Shown here: in pieces, positions 28,383 to 37,433 of the stretch
How the letters are laid out: the number at the start of each line of letters is the position of its first letter
Numbering within the stretch: position 1 is the first letter of the stretch
From: PALSA-607 sp963737705
GTDB taxonomy: Bacteria > Actinomycetota > Actinomycetes > Acidothermales > Acidothermaceae
Direction of reading: 5' to 3'
DNA: 64,000 bases
Assembly (NCBI GenBank): GCA_963737705.1
Contig: CAVTTP010000005.1
Location: 62,001 to 126,000, forward strand
The notes under the pieces: model-generated
Told to the model about the DNA's origin: nothing
Database searches by the model: none
Seen by the model: only the letters and a program-made list of their open reading frames with translations
Position numbers and translations under genes: made by a program

Positions 28383-29240
28383 ATGGCGACCAGACGCGCA
28401 GCGACAGCAGAGCCGGCGGGCGAGCAGGGGGTGGCTGAAGCGACCGCTGACGACGGCTCGCCGAACCGACCCGACTACCGCGTCGAGGCACTGGCCAAGG
28501 GCCTGCGGATCCTCGCGCTGTTCACCGAGCAGCGGCCGACGTGGCGGGTCAGTGACATCTCGTTGGTCCTCGGGATCCCGCTGCCGACCGTGTACCGCGT
28601 CGTCATGACACTGTCGTCGGAGGGTTACCTCGAGCACCTTCCCGATGGCGACTACCGGCCCGGAGTCAAGGTCCTCACTCTCGGCACGGCAGCACTGCGC
28701 AGCCTCGACCTCGTCGAGCTGGCGACACCTCGACTGAAGGCGCTTGCGACTGCGAGCGGCGAGACCGTCAACCTTGCCGTGCTCACCGGCGACCGAGTGC
28801 TGTACCTGGTTCGTTTGCGCAATCGCGACCTGGTAACTGCCAACATCCAGGTCGGCTCAACCCTTGCCGCGGTGCACACGTCGATCGGCAAGCTGCTGCT
28901 TGCGTACCTCACCGAGGCCGAGCTGACCGCTGCCGTGACCGACGCGTCATTCGACGCCAACCACGGCCCGAACGCCAAGGTCACGCTGAGCGAACTGCGG
29001 TCGGAACTCGCCAAGATCCGCGAGGACGGCTGGGCGGTTCAAGACGAAGAACTCGCGTTCGGCCTGCGTTCTGTGGCAGCGCCTGTGCACGACGCGACCG
29101 GCCGGGTGATCGCCGGCGCGAACGTGGCCGTGAGCTCACGCGATTGGTCCGCGCAACGCATCGTTCGCGAACTGCGCCCCATGGTGGTGCGTACGGCGGA
29201 GGAGATCTCCGGCCTGCTCGGCTACTCGGGCACCTCATGA
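28383..29240 (+). CDS. IclR-family transcriptional regulator
   Basis: Regulator of 285 residues. After a polar N-terminus, the winged helix-turn-helix is at about residues 30-90 (ALAKGLRILALF, then VSDISLVLGIPLPTVYRVVMTL). The IclR effector domain occupies about 105-280, with LVELATPRLKALATASGETVNLAVL and HTSIGKLLLAYL as typical segments. The ATG at 28383 gives the family length; the frame runs open further upstream but that part is Arg-rich and uncharacteristic. It is divergent from the SDR operon and is followed 13 nt later by a CMD-family gene. It is the best candidate to bind the palindromes found in this region. Confidence 0.9.
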   Translation: MATRRAATAEPAGEQGVAEATADDGSPNRPDYRVEALAKGLRILALFTEQRPTWRVSDISLVLGIPLPTVYRVVMTLSSEGYLEHLPDGDYRPGVKVLTLGTAALRSLDLVELATPRLKALATASGETVNLAVLTGDRVLYLVRLRNRDLVTANIQVGSTLAAVHTSIGKLLLAYLTEAELTAAVTDASFDANHGPNAKVTLSELRSELAKIREDGWAVQDEELAFGLRSVAAPVHDATGRVIAGANVAVSSRDWSAQRIVRELRPMVVRTAEEISGLLGYSGTS

Positions 29241-29253
29241 ACATCGCCGCTTC

Positions 29254-29823
29254 ATGACGATGCCCCGACTGGCCAAGCTCTCCCCCACCGAGCTCGACGA
29301 ACAGCAGCGGGCGCTTTACGACGCCATCGCCAGCGGGCCGAGGGCGCGCGGACCACAGCTCTTCGCGTTAACCGACGCTGACGGTGGGCTCGAAGGCCCG
29401 TTCAACGCCATGCTGCTGAGCCCTCCGGTCGGCGGTGCCTTGCAGGCACTCGGCAGTGCCGTGCGCTACGGCAGCGGATTCGCCAATCGCGATCGCGAGA
29501 TCGCGATCCTGGTCGTGGCACACGCGTGGAACTGCGAGTTCGAGGTGTACGCGCACGAAGCTGTTGGCCGCGCGGCCGGTCTGAGCGACGGCGAGTTGGC
29601 CGCACTGCGGACGGCTGAGTACGAACAACTCCCCGAGCACGACCGGTTGATCGCGAGCACGTCCGCCGCACTCGCCGTCCGCTCCGAACTCAGCGACGCC
29701 GAGTTCAGTGCGGCCCGCGACGCGCTAGGGCTACGGCTCCTGTTCGAACTCACCACGCTGGTCGGCTACTACGCGACACTCGCCTTGCAGCTACGCGTAT
29801 TCGACGTCCCCACCCCCTCGTAG
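29254..29823 (+). CDS. Carboxymuconolactone decarboxylase (CMD/AhpD-like) family protein
   Basis: 189-residue all-alpha protein of the CMD family. The central helix pair reads REIAILVVAHAWNCEFEVYAHE: it keeps a Cys and His in the AhpD region but without the CxxC redox pair, so a peroxidase role is unlikely. Family members with this pattern occur in aromatic-degradation clusters, often as lactone decarboxylases or of unknown role. It follows the IclR gene closely and precedes the FAH pair. Confidence 0.8.
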   Translation: MTMPRLAKLSPTELDEQQRALYDAIASGPRARGPQLFALTDADGGLEGPFNAMLLSPPVGGALQALGSAVRYGSGFANRDREIAILVVAHAWNCEFEVYAHEAVGRAAGLSDGELAALRTAEYEQLPEHDRLIASTSAALAVRSELSDAEFSAARDALGLRLLFELTTLVGYYATLALQLRVFDVPTPS

Positions 29824-29884
29824 CAGGCACTTCGCCTTGACACGACCAGCGGCAGTGAAGCACGATCTGAGGCATACGAGAACT

Positions 29885-29903
29885 ACTTTCACAGAACGAA
29901 ACC
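29885..29903. promoter_or_regulatory. Candidate IclR operator before the FAH pair
   Basis: ACTTTCA-CAGAA-CGAAACC matches the ACTTTCG-N5-CGAAAGT motif at 11 of 14 arm positions and ends 24 nt before the start of the first FAH gene, much as at the SDR operon. A further half-site CGAAACT follows at 29909. Confidence 0.5.
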
Positions 29904-29927
29904 ACGTGCGAAACTGGGAGCGCTGCG

Positions 29928-30794
29928 ATGAAGCTCGTCACTTTTGACGCCGGACGCGTCGGTCGCCTTGAGGGCGATGAGGTGATTGAGCTCAGCTGCG
30001 GCTCCACCCGCGAATGGTTCGAGCGTGGCGGCGACGTGGCGGAGTCCGGCGAGCGGCTGGCACTGGGCGACGTCCGACTTCGGGCACCGATCGTGCCGAA
30101 GAAGTTCTTTCACACGGCCGGCAACTTCACGGCGCATCACGAAGAGCTGGCCAACGTGAACTGGTCGCATCCGGTGCACAAGGGCATCGTGTTCTTCCAG
30201 AACGTCGACGCGATCATCGGCCCGGACGACGACATCGTCTACCCGGAGAGCCTGACCAAGGAGCTCGACTACGAACTCGAGCTGGCGGTGGTCATCGGCA
30301 AGACCGGCAAGTGGTTCACGCCAGAAGAGGCCAACGACTACATCGCCGGATTCATGGTCTTCAACGACATCACCGCACGCGACATCCAGCGCCGCGAGAT
30401 GAAGTCGGGCGTGTTCTCGTTCTCCAAGGGCATCGAGACGTTCTGCCCGATCGGCCCCTACATTGTGACCGCGGACGAGATCGACGACCCGCAGGCGCTC
30501 GCCATGGAGCTCAGGGTCAACGGCGACGTGCGCCAGGTCGGTAACACGAGCCAGATGGTGATCGACCTGCCGCACCTCGTTGCCTACCACTCACCGCAGG
30601 GTTATACGGCCGGCGACATCATCACCACCGGCACCATCTCCGGCGTCGCGGCGGTGCAGCCGAACCCGTTCGACTTCTACTTGCAGCCCGGCGACGTCGT
30701 CGAGGCAGAGATCGAACACGTCGGCGTGCTGCGCAACACCGTGGTCCCCTGGAGCAAGGCGCACGACACGCCGTACCTGGCCGACACGCTCTGA
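29928..30794 (+). CDS. Fumarylacetoacetate hydrolase (FAH) family protein 1
   Basis: Metal-dependent C-C hydrolase or decarboxylase of 288 residues. The N-terminal domain (1-60) is the small FAHD prelude. The catalytic domain shows the metal site ELDYELELAVVIGKTGK (acidic residues of the E-x-E type) and the FNDITARDIQRRE segment, ending in DIITTGTISGVA. Family members hydrolyse acylpyruvates or decarboxylate oxaloacetate-like compounds in aromatic catabolism. GGGAG seven nt before the ATG is a good ribosome site. The next gene is a second, divergent FAH. Confidence 0.87.
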   Translation: MKLVTFDAGRVGRLEGDEVIELSCGSTREWFERGGDVAESGERLALGDVRLRAPIVPKKFFHTAGNFTAHHEELANVNWSHPVHKGIVFFQNVDAIIGPDDDIVYPESLTKELDYELELAVVIGKTGKWFTPEEANDYIAGFMVFNDITARDIQRREMKSGVFSFSKGIETFCPIGPYIVTADEIDDPQALAMELRVNGDVRQVGNTSQMVIDLPHLVAYHSPQGYTAGDIITTGTISGVAAVQPNPFDFYLQPGDVVEAEIEHVGVLRNTVVPWSKAHDTPYLADTL

Positions 30795-30809
30795 TCTCGG
30801 GCGAGCAGC

Positions 30810-31643
30810 GTGAGATTCGGGTCAGTCGCGGGGCGCCTCGTCGTCGTCCGCGACGACGGATTTGTTGATGTCGAGACGCAAAGCAACGGTCAGTTCACAT
30901 CCGACGTGCGCACCACGCTCGCTCAATGGGACGACGTGTTGGTCTGGGCTGACGACATCGACTGGACGGCGGCGCGGCCCATCGCCGACGTCGAGCTCGG
31001 GCCGCCGGTGCCTGACCCGCGGCAGGTCTTCGCGGTCGCGTTGAATTACCGGCCACACGCAGCTGAGGCCGGCTTCGAAGCACCGGAATCGCCTTTGGTG
31101 TTCACGAAATTCCCTTCGTGCATCGCCGGACCGGTGACGCAAGTAACCCTGCCGCCCGGCAAGGTCGACTGGGAAATCGAGTTGGTGGTCGTCATCGGCC
31201 GCGGCGGTCGCAACATCGATCGCGACGCGGCGTGGGAAGCCGTTGCCGGTCTCACGATCGGCCAAGACCTCTCGGAGCGGGTACTGCAATCCGCCGGCAA
31301 GCCGCCGCAGTTCTCGCTCGGTAAGTCACATGCCGGCTTCGGGCCAACTGGACCCGTCGCTGTCACCCCTGACGAGTTCACCGACCGCGACGACATCGGC
31401 TTCGCCTGCACGCTCAACGGGGAGCAGATGCAACGCGGCCGCACGTCGGAGATGATCTTCCCGGTCGACGACCTGGTGTCGACGCTGTCGGCTGTGTGCG
31501 AACTGTTCCCGGGCGATCTCATCTTCACCGGGACCCCTGCCGGTGTCGGCAACCGGCGCACCCCGCCGCGCTACCTGCAGCCCGGCGAGACGCTGGTGAG
31601 CACGATCGACCAGATCGGTGAGATCCGCCAAACCTTCGTCTGA
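30810..31643 (+). CDS. Fumarylacetoacetate hydrolase (FAH) family protein 2
   Basis: 277 residues, about 16 nt after FAH protein 1. It has VFAVALNYRPHAAEAGFEAPESPLVF, the metal site KVDWEIELVVVIGRGGR, LTIGQDLSERVLQ, and FTGTPAGVGNRR at the end, which is the acylpyruvate-hydrolase pattern. The two FAH proteins are only moderately alike, so they probably act on successive intermediates or form a heteromer. The GTG start at 30810 has GAGCAG upstream. The TGA is inside a 10-bp direct repeat. Confidence 0.87.
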   Translation: MRFGSVAGRLVVVRDDGFVDVETQSNGQFTSDVRTTLAQWDDVLVWADDIDWTAARPIADVELGPPVPDPRQVFAVALNYRPHAAEAGFEAPESPLVFTKFPSCIAGPVTQVTLPPGKVDWEIELVVVIGRGGRNIDRDAAWEAVAGLTIGQDLSERVLQSAGKPPQFSLGKSHAGFGPTGPVAVTPDEFTDRDDIGFACTLNGEQMQRGRTSEMIFPVDDLVSTLSAVCELFPGDLIFTGTPAGVGNRRTPPRYLQPGETLVSTIDQIGEIRQTFV

Positions 31644-31662
31644 TCTGACTGTTGATCTGACT
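31641..31662. repeat. 10-bp direct repeat at the FAH-2 stop codon
   Basis: TGATCTGACT occurs at 31641-31650 and again at 31653-31662 (12-bp period). The first copy opens with the FAH gene's stop TGA; the second overlaps the stop (31661-31663) of the convergent methyltransferase gene. Confidence 0.75.
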
Positions 31663-32476
31663 AAGGGCGGCGGGCGGAGACCCATCGGAAGACGTTGCGC
31701 ATGGTCACCGAGCCGTCTGCCGCGGTGAATGGAGCGAGTGCGCCTTCGATCGTCGCCCGCACCCGCTGCTCCCCGACGTCTTCGACTGCACGAGTGGCAC
31801 CAGCCGAGCTGAGGAGTCCGCGCACGGCATCGGCCATGTTCGCGTAGTGCCACGACAACGGCACCTCGCCTGCGCCGGAAAGCTCGAGCCCCGCCGCAGT
31901 CATCGCGGCTTCGAGGTTGCCTGGTGCAGACAGCGCGTACGGCGCGTGGTCGGCATCCCTCGCAGGCGGGCTCAACGCAGCCATCGCGAGATGGACCGCC
32001 GTCGACTCCGACCGTTCGGGTTCGGCAAACATGCCAACAGCGACGACGCCGCCCGGCTTGGTGACCCGCGCGGCCTCGACGAGTGCCGCCTTCGGGTCAC
32101 CTGCGAACTGGAACGCGTTGATGCCGATCACCGCGTCGAAATCGGCGTCCGGAAACGGCAGTTCACTGAGGTCGCCGCACCAGAGTTCGGCATCGGGCAG
32201 CCGCTCGGCGGCGACGGCGAGCAGGCCTGGCGTCACGTCGATTCCGGCCACGGTGGCGCCTCGGTCGTGCGCGAGCCGCATCGCAGCCCCCGTGCCACAA
32301 CCCACGTCGAGCAACCGGGTGCCTGACCGCACCTGCGCGGCATCAAGGACGGCTTCGAAAAGCGGCGCGTTGTGCGGCTCCGCAAACAGCGCCCAGCCGA
32401 CAGGGTCGCTCCCCCACAGCCGGCGCTGCAGCAGCGCACTCGCGTCGGGCGCGTTGCCGTCACGGACAGGACTCAT
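31661..32476 (-). CDS. Class I SAM-dependent methyltransferase
   Basis: 271-residue methyltransferase of the methyltransf_11 type. Motif I (LLDVGCGTGAAMRLA) binds S-adenosylmethionine, followed by the acidic GIDVTPG and the LPFPDADFDAVIGINAFQF motif. The ATG at 32476 overlaps the stop of the FAD-oxidase gene as ATGA; an earlier start within that gene would be wrong. It is the last gene of the Liv importer operon. The acceptor is unknown; a phenol or carboxyl group of the imported compound is conceivable. Confidence 0.83.
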   Translation of the reverse strand: MSPVRDGNAPDASALLQRRLWGSDPVGWALFAEPHNAPLFEAVLDAAQVRSGTRLLDVGCGTGAAMRLAHDRGATVAGIDVTPGLLAVAAERLPDAELWCGDLSELPFPDADFDAVIGINAFQFAGDPKAALVEAARVTKPGGVVAVGMFAEPERSESTAVHLAMAALSPPARDADHAPYALSAPGNLEAAMTAAGLELSGAGEVPLSWHYANMADAVRGLLSSAGATRAVEDVGEQRVRATIEGALAPFTAADGSVTMRNVFRWVSARRP

Positions 32477-33852
32477 GCCGGCACCGGCGTGATGTTCTGG
32501 TTGAGCCGGAAGATGTTCCCCGGGTCGTACACGGCCTTGATCGCTTGCAGCCGCCGAAGCGTTGACCCGTAGGCCACCTGGTCGCTGCTCGTCTCGTCGC
32601 CGTCCATGAAGTTCGAATACGCACCGCCGGTGCTGAACGGCTGGATCGCGGCGAACGTGTCGCGCACCCATCGGATTTCGTAGTCGCTGTCGGCTGGATC
32701 AGCCCAGCTGGCGGGCACGTTGAACAGCCAGCGCGCGTCGCGGTACGGAAACGCCGTCGCGTCGCTAGCGACCCGATCGATTGCGCCGCCCATCGATAGC
32801 AGCTCTACTTGGGTCAACGGTGACCGAAGCAGCTTGCCTTGATCGATCAGGACGTCGACAAGCTCGTCGGAAAGCCCGCTTGCAAACGTCGCCTTGACGT
32901 AGGAGTGCAAACCGTGGCCAAACTCCGCGTCGCCGGCCTTTTGCAGCCAGCCGAACGGGATCACATCAACAGATCCGGCCGCCGGTGCCAGTTCGTCACG
33001 CAACTCGCCCAACATTGACGCTCCAACGTCTGGGTCGCCTGACCATTCGATCACCGACATGACACCGGGCGTGCCCACGAGGGAGTCGGGTAACCAGGGC
33101 CGCACAGGTGCCTTGCGGACGAAGCTGGTCCAGAGCAATTCATCGGGCGGGCGCGATGACATCATCTGCTGCGCACGCTGTAACAACGCGTGCGCATCGT
33201 CGAACAGATGGAACGCCGACAGCACCGCAAGCACCGACAGCTCGTGCAGCGCGAACTCAAAGCTCGTGACCACACCAAAGTTGCCACCGCCACCACGTAG
33301 CGCCCAGAACAGATCGGCATTCTCGTCAGCCGTCGCGGTGAGTTGTTGGCCGTCGGCTGTCACGATGTCAGCGGAGACCAGGCTGTCGACGGTGAGCCCG
33401 AAGCGCCGCATCAGGCGCCCGACACCACCGCCGAGGGTCAGCCCAGCGACGCCCGTGTGCGAGATGACACCCGCGGGCACAACCAAGCCGTGCTCCTGCG
33501 TTGCGCGATCGACGTCACCAAGCAGTGCACCGGCCTGCACGACAGCACGCTTGGCGACCGGGTCGACCGAGACGGCATTCATCAGCCGCATGTCGATGAC
33601 GATGCCGTCGTCGCACACGCTGAGACCCGGCAAACTATGACCGCCACCACGCACGGCGATCAGCAAACCTTGTGCCGTGGCATACGCGATCGCCGCGACG
33701 ACGTCACTGACGCTGGTGCACTTGGCTATGAGTGCAGGGCGCCGGTCGTGCATGACGTTCCAGACCTGACGCGCCTGCTCGTAGTCGTCGTCGGACGGTG
33801 CGATCACCGGTCCTTTGAAGCCAGGAATAGAGCTGTAAGTCGTCGACGTCAT
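32473..33852 (-). CDS. FAD-linked oxidase, berberine-bridge type (no Cys linkage)
   Basis: 459-residue PCMH/FAD_binding_4 oxidase. The flavin-binding motif LIAVRGGGHSLPGLSVCDDG contains the His that usually links covalently to FAD, and GVISHTGVAGLTLGGGVGR is the second loop, which in bicovalent members holds a Cys; here that Cys is absent. A C-terminal BBE segment (GGAYSNFMDGDE ... NIFRLNQNI) is present. Such oxidases dehydrogenate alcohols, sugars or phenolics using O2. It follows the fused permease by 9 nt in the Liv importer operon and overlaps the methyltransferase gene by 4 bp. Confidence 0.88.
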   Translation of the reverse strand: MTSTTYSSIPGFKGPVIAPSDDDYEQARQVWNVMHDRRPALIAKCTSVSDVVAAIAYATAQGLLIAVRGGGHSLPGLSVCDDGIVIDMRLMNAVSVDPVAKRAVVQAGALLGDVDRATQEHGLVVPAGVISHTGVAGLTLGGGVGRLMRRFGLTVDSLVSADIVTADGQQLTATADENADLFWALRGGGGNFGVVTSFEFALHELSVLAVLSAFHLFDDAHALLQRAQQMMSSRPPDELLWTSFVRKAPVRPWLPDSLVGTPGVMSVIEWSGDPDVGASMLGELRDELAPAAGSVDVIPFGWLQKAGDAEFGHGLHSYVKATFASGLSDELVDVLIDQGKLLRSPLTQVELLSMGGAIDRVASDATAFPYRDARWLFNVPASWADPADSDYEIRWVRDTFAAIQPFSTGGAYSNFMDGDETSSDQVAYGSTLRRLQAIKAVYDPGNIFRLNQNITPVPA

Positions 33853-33861
33853 CGGGCGACG

Positions 33862-35901
33862 TCAGACACGGCTGGCGGGCGTGGGAGTCGTTTCCAGCTC
33901 CGCTACCGAGTCGGTCGCGGATTGGGTGCGGGTATGAGGGAGTAAACGATCTCGGAGCCGGACGACGCGTGGCGCGGGTCCCTTCTCACCAGCTACTTCG
34001 CTGGCGACGCCGTCCGGGTTCTTGATGGCAGTGAACGCGAGCGCGACGCCGGCCACGATGGTCTGGTACTGGCCGATGTGCAGCTCTTTGTCGAGGAACG
34101 ACACGAACAACCCGTCAGAGGCAAACATCAGGCCGGCAATGACCGCGCCTGCGATGCGGCCGATACCGGCGACGTAGGCAACGGCGAGCAAGGCCAGTGA
34201 CGTTTGTACGTTGAACGATGCCGACGACACCGTGCCTTGTTCGTAGGCGAGCAAGGAACCACCGATGCCCGCGATGAACGCCGACAGCGCGAACACATAA
34301 AGCTTGACCGGAGCAACGCGAATACCCACCGCAGCGGCGGCTCGTTCGTTCGAGCGGACAGCGACGAGCATTCGCCCGGTTGCCGACGTCCGCAATCGTG
34401 CGACGCAGTAACCCACGAACGTCACGATCACGAGCAGCAGGACGCCGAACACGACGCGCGGGTAACTGCGGCCTTCAGAGATGCCGAGGTTGAAGCCAAA
34501 CAGATGCGGTGACCCGATCGAGCGGCCGCCGAGGCCGCCGGTGAAACCGACGTTACTGAAGACCAACGCGTCCATTGCGGCCGCAGCCGCCAGCGTCACG
34601 ACAGCAAGGTTCACACCTCGCACGCGCAGGGCCGGCAGCCCGATGAGAATGCCGATCGGCACCACAGTGAGTGCGGCCATGATCAGCGAGATAGGGAACG
34701 GGATGTGGTACTGATCCGCGTAGTGGGTCAGCGTGAACGCCCCGATGCCAGCGAACGACATCTGCGCAAGCGATACCTGACCGACATAACCCGTCAACAC
34801 CACAAGGGAAAACGCGATGCACATGGTGACCAGCGACGCCATGAACGCGGCGCGCAGAAATCCGTGCAGCGACACGAGCACGACGACCCCGAGCACGAAC
34901 ATGATGAGCGACGTCGCAACGGGTCGGGTCGGTCGGCCGAGCGACGGATTGCGTAGCGCCCCAGTCGTGCCGCGAGCGCCTAGGCGGCGCGCCGACAGCG
35001 TCATCGTGACCAAGATGATCAGGAACGGAACCCCGTCGGAGAGTCCCTGCTTCGGCAGCCAACTCCACACCGTCTGCAACTTGATCAGCTCAGACTGCAC
35101 GACACCGAGCCCGAGCCCGGCGACAGCGGTGATCCAGAACGACTGGAACCGCCCGATCAGCACCGCACCGAGCGCAGGCACAACGAACAGCGTGTACGAC
35201 GTGGGGTCGAGCGACGAGATCGGCGTGATAAGCACGCCCGACAAGGTGGCGAGCAACGTCGCAATCATCCAGTTGCGGGCCGCGATCGACGGCCCCGAGA
35301 TGCCAATGAGTGCCGCGCCCGTTTCGTTCTCAGCGCCGGCCCGCGTGGCCAAACCGAAGTGGGTGAACCGGTAGGTCATCGACAGCGCAACTGCGACGAC
35401 GATGACAATGCCGGCCAGGTAAAGCCGATCCGACGGCACCTGCACGTCAGCGATCTTGATGCTGCGACTCGGCAGGATCGGCGGCGCGGAGATGGCAGTC
35501 GTGCCGAAGTTGAGGACGGCGATCGCGGTCAGTGCGAGCATCACCCCGACGGATGCGCAGACCTTCGTGAGCGGCGCGGCGCGTAACAACGGGCGGTAGA
35601 CCAGCACGAAGATGAGCAGGCCGAGCAAAGTGCCGTAAACCAAAGTGATGATCAGCGCCGGCCACAGCGACATGCCGTGTGACGACAGCGGGACCTGATG
35701 CTTCAGCGCGACCCACGGCAGCTGCAACTCGCCAGTAGTGCGCAGTTTCAAGAACACGTAGGCGCCGAACATGGCGACCGCACCCTGCGCGAAGTCGACC
35801 ACGCCGGTGCTGCGGTACTTGAGCACCATCCCGAGCCCGAGCAGCGCGTACACCGACCCGGCGCCGAGCCCGAGCATCAGGAAAAGCAGGTACGTGCTCA
35901 A
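33862..35901 (-). CDS. Fused LivH-LivM branched-chain-type ABC permease
   Basis: 679-residue protein carrying both permease subunits. The LivH part (1 to about 310) starts LLFLMLGLGAGSVYALLGLGMVLKYRSTGVVDFAQGAVAMFGAYVF, the usual opening, and the LivM part (about 335 to 640) ends with VAYVAGIGRIAGAVIAGLMF. Separate livH and livM are the rule; fusion occurs in some actinobacteria. The C-terminus is a charged tail of about 40 residues. It lies after the binding-protein gene, from which it is separated by a strong hairpin, and shares the operon with FAD oxidase and methyltransferase genes. Confidence 0.88.
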   Translation of the reverse strand: MSTYLLFLMLGLGAGSVYALLGLGMVLKYRSTGVVDFAQGAVAMFGAYVFLKLRTTGELQLPWVALKHQVPLSSHGMSLWPALIITLVYGTLLGLLIFVLVYRPLLRAAPLTKVCASVGVMLALTAIAVLNFGTTAISAPPILPSRSIKIADVQVPSDRLYLAGIVIVVAVALSMTYRFTHFGLATRAGAENETGAALIGISGPSIAARNWMIATLLATLSGVLITPISSLDPTSYTLFVVPALGAVLIGRFQSFWITAVAGLGLGVVQSELIKLQTVWSWLPKQGLSDGVPFLIILVTMTLSARRLGARGTTGALRNPSLGRPTRPVATSLIMFVLGVVVLVSLHGFLRAAFMASLVTMCIAFSLVVLTGYVGQVSLAQMSFAGIGAFTLTHYADQYHIPFPISLIMAALTVVPIGILIGLPALRVRGVNLAVVTLAAAAAMDALVFSNVGFTGGLGGRSIGSPHLFGFNLGISEGRSYPRVVFGVLLLVIVTFVGYCVARLRTSATGRMLVAVRSNERAAAAVGIRVAPVKLYVFALSAFIAGIGGSLLAYEQGTVSSASFNVQTSLALLAVAYVAGIGRIAGAVIAGLMFASDGLFVSFLDKELHIGQYQTIVAGVALAFTAIKNPDGVASEVAGEKGPAPRVVRLRDRLLPHTRTQSATDSVAELETTPTPASRV

Positions 35902-35940
35902 ACCCCGAACTCCCTCATTGCTTCTCTATTGCGCCGGTAC

Positions 35941-35972
35941 GGGGGCCTGCGCGTCAATACGCGCAGGCCCCC
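35941..35972. terminator. Strong hairpin after the binding-protein gene
   Basis: GGGGGCCTGCGCGT (35941-35954) and ACGCGCAGGCCCCC (35959-35972) form a perfect 14-bp stem around a CAAT loop, 20 nt after the stop codon of the substrate-binding gene on the minus strand. There is no U-tract. It probably reduces read-through so the binding protein is made in excess over the permease, or it protects the upstream mRNA. Confidence 0.75.
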
Positions 35973-35992
35973 GGCCCTTGTGACGCCGCTCG

Positions 35993-37384
35993 CTATCCCT
36001 TGTAGAACTGGCCGGGCGTCACGAAGTCCTTCGAGGCCACCACGATCGAGGTGCCCTGCACCTGACGGATCTGCTCGTAGGCGTTGCAGATCGCGGGAGC
36101 GCCCGCCAACTGCTTGCCGTCACACAGGTAAGGGTGACCCATGAAGTTGGGCGTCGATTGACCTGTTCTGAAAGCGGCCAGGATCTTGGCCGTCGTCAGG
36201 TCAGCGGTGGTGAACTTCGCCAGCGCTGCCTGCACATCGATGATCGTCTGGAAGCCGATGGCCGCCGGTGAGTCGAGCACCAGGTTGGGCTGGTACTTCT
36301 TCACGATGGCCAGGTACTCGTTGGAGTCCGCCGTGCCCGAACCTGGGTCGAACACCGGGCTCGCGAAGTAGAGGCCCGTGGCTCCGCCGTTGGCGCCCTT
36401 GATAGCGGGCGGCGACGTGCACGGGTCGATGCCCATGATCTTCGCGGTGTTTCCGAGTTGCTTGAGCGAGGCGAGAATGCCCGGGCAGGCGGCCGGTGCG
36501 TTGATGTAGATGAGATCTGCGTGCGCACCAAGTGCGGACGCCACGGCCGACGAGACGTCCGACGACGTTGGCGGCAACAGGATCGGCGTGACCTTGGTGA
36601 TACCAGCGGCCTTCATCGTCGGGATGATGACGTTGTTCATGACGCTGGTGCCTTGGGTGTCGGAGGTCGCGATGACTGCAGCGCTCTTCACGCCCAACGT
36701 CTGTGCCGCGTAGACCGACGCTGCTGCGTTGTCGGCTGTCGAGATGCTCGAGAAGATCACTGCGTTCGCGTAGGTCTGCTCAGCCGGAGTGAACGGCACC
36801 CCACCTAAGTAGGCCAGGTTCGCGCGCTGCCAAACCGGAATAGCACCGGGCGCACCGGTATCCCCGCCACCAATGATCGCCACCGGCTTGTCAGAAAGAA
36901 TCTGGTTGGCGCAGCGCTGCGACGTCGAGGGCTGACCGTCGGTGATGCAGGAGACGAGCTTGATCGGGTGACCGCCGATGCCGCCCTTGTAGGCGTTCAC
37001 GTAGCTAACGGCAGCCTGTTCGGCCTGAAGTATCTCGGGGAACGTCACCGGGCCCGACTGGATGTTCAGCACGCCGAAGACCACCGGCGAACCGGAAGCC
37101 GCGTTCGGCGTCGCGAACGGATCGGCCGGCGCCGCGGCCGAGGATGCAGGTGCGGGCGCGGACGACACGGGCGCCGGGGCCGACGACGCAGGTGCTGGTG
37201 CCGACGACGCCGGAGCTGGGGCAGAGGTCGAGGGCGCTGCGGCGGACGCCGCCGCAGAGGTGGCCGGAGCCGCTGACGACGGTGTCGCTGTTTTCTTGCT
37301 GCTCGAACAACCGGCAGCGACCAGGCTGACTGCCGCCGTCGCAACCAGCAGGGCGGTGGACCGCCGTCTGACCATTGCTCGCAT
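35993..37384 (-). CDS. Branched-chain-type ABC transporter substrate-binding lipoprotein (LivK-like)
   Basis: 463-residue Peripla_BP_6 family protein. It has a lipobox VAAGC (Cys near 23), a long Ala/Pro/Ser linker with repeats of the type SSAPAPA (about 35-95), and a ligand domain with VVFGVLNIQSGPVTFPEI and PVAIIGGGDTGA. The ATG at 37384 has AAAGGAG five nt upstream; the frame is open further but unsupported. The ligand is probably a hydrophobic or aromatic acid, because Liv systems beside aromatic genes commonly take such acids; that is inference. Confidence 0.88.
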   Translation of the reverse strand: MRAMVRRRSTALLVATAAVSLVAAGCSSSKKTATPSSAAPATSAAASAAAPSTSAPAPASSAPAPASSAPAPVSSAPAPASSAAAPADPFATPNAASGSPVVFGVLNIQSGPVTFPEILQAEQAAVSYVNAYKGGIGGHPIKLVSCITDGQPSTSQRCANQILSDKPVAIIGGGDTGAPGAIPVWQRANLAYLGGVPFTPAEQTYANAVIFSSISTADNAAASVYAAQTLGVKSAAVIATSDTQGTSVMNNVIIPTMKAAGITKVTPILLPPTSSDVSSAVASALGAHADLIYINAPAACPGILASLKQLGNTAKIMGIDPCTSPPAIKGANGGATGLYFASPVFDPGSGTADSNEYLAIVKKYQPNLVLDSPAAIGFQTIIDVQAALAKFTTADLTTAKILAAFRTGQSTPNFMGHPYLCDGKQLAGAPAICNAYEQIRQVQGTSIVVASKDFVTPGQFYKG

Positions 37385-37433
37385 GTCTTCTCCTTTGAAA
37401 AAGGTGTGCCTTGCAGGGTGGCGTTGTCGTGGT

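Noticed and set aside
33847..33864. GACGTCA repeated twice at the permease/oxidase junction, considered part of the stop-codon repeat set
   Set aside because: Only 7 bp repeated and partly explained by frequent GACGTC in this GC-rich DNA.
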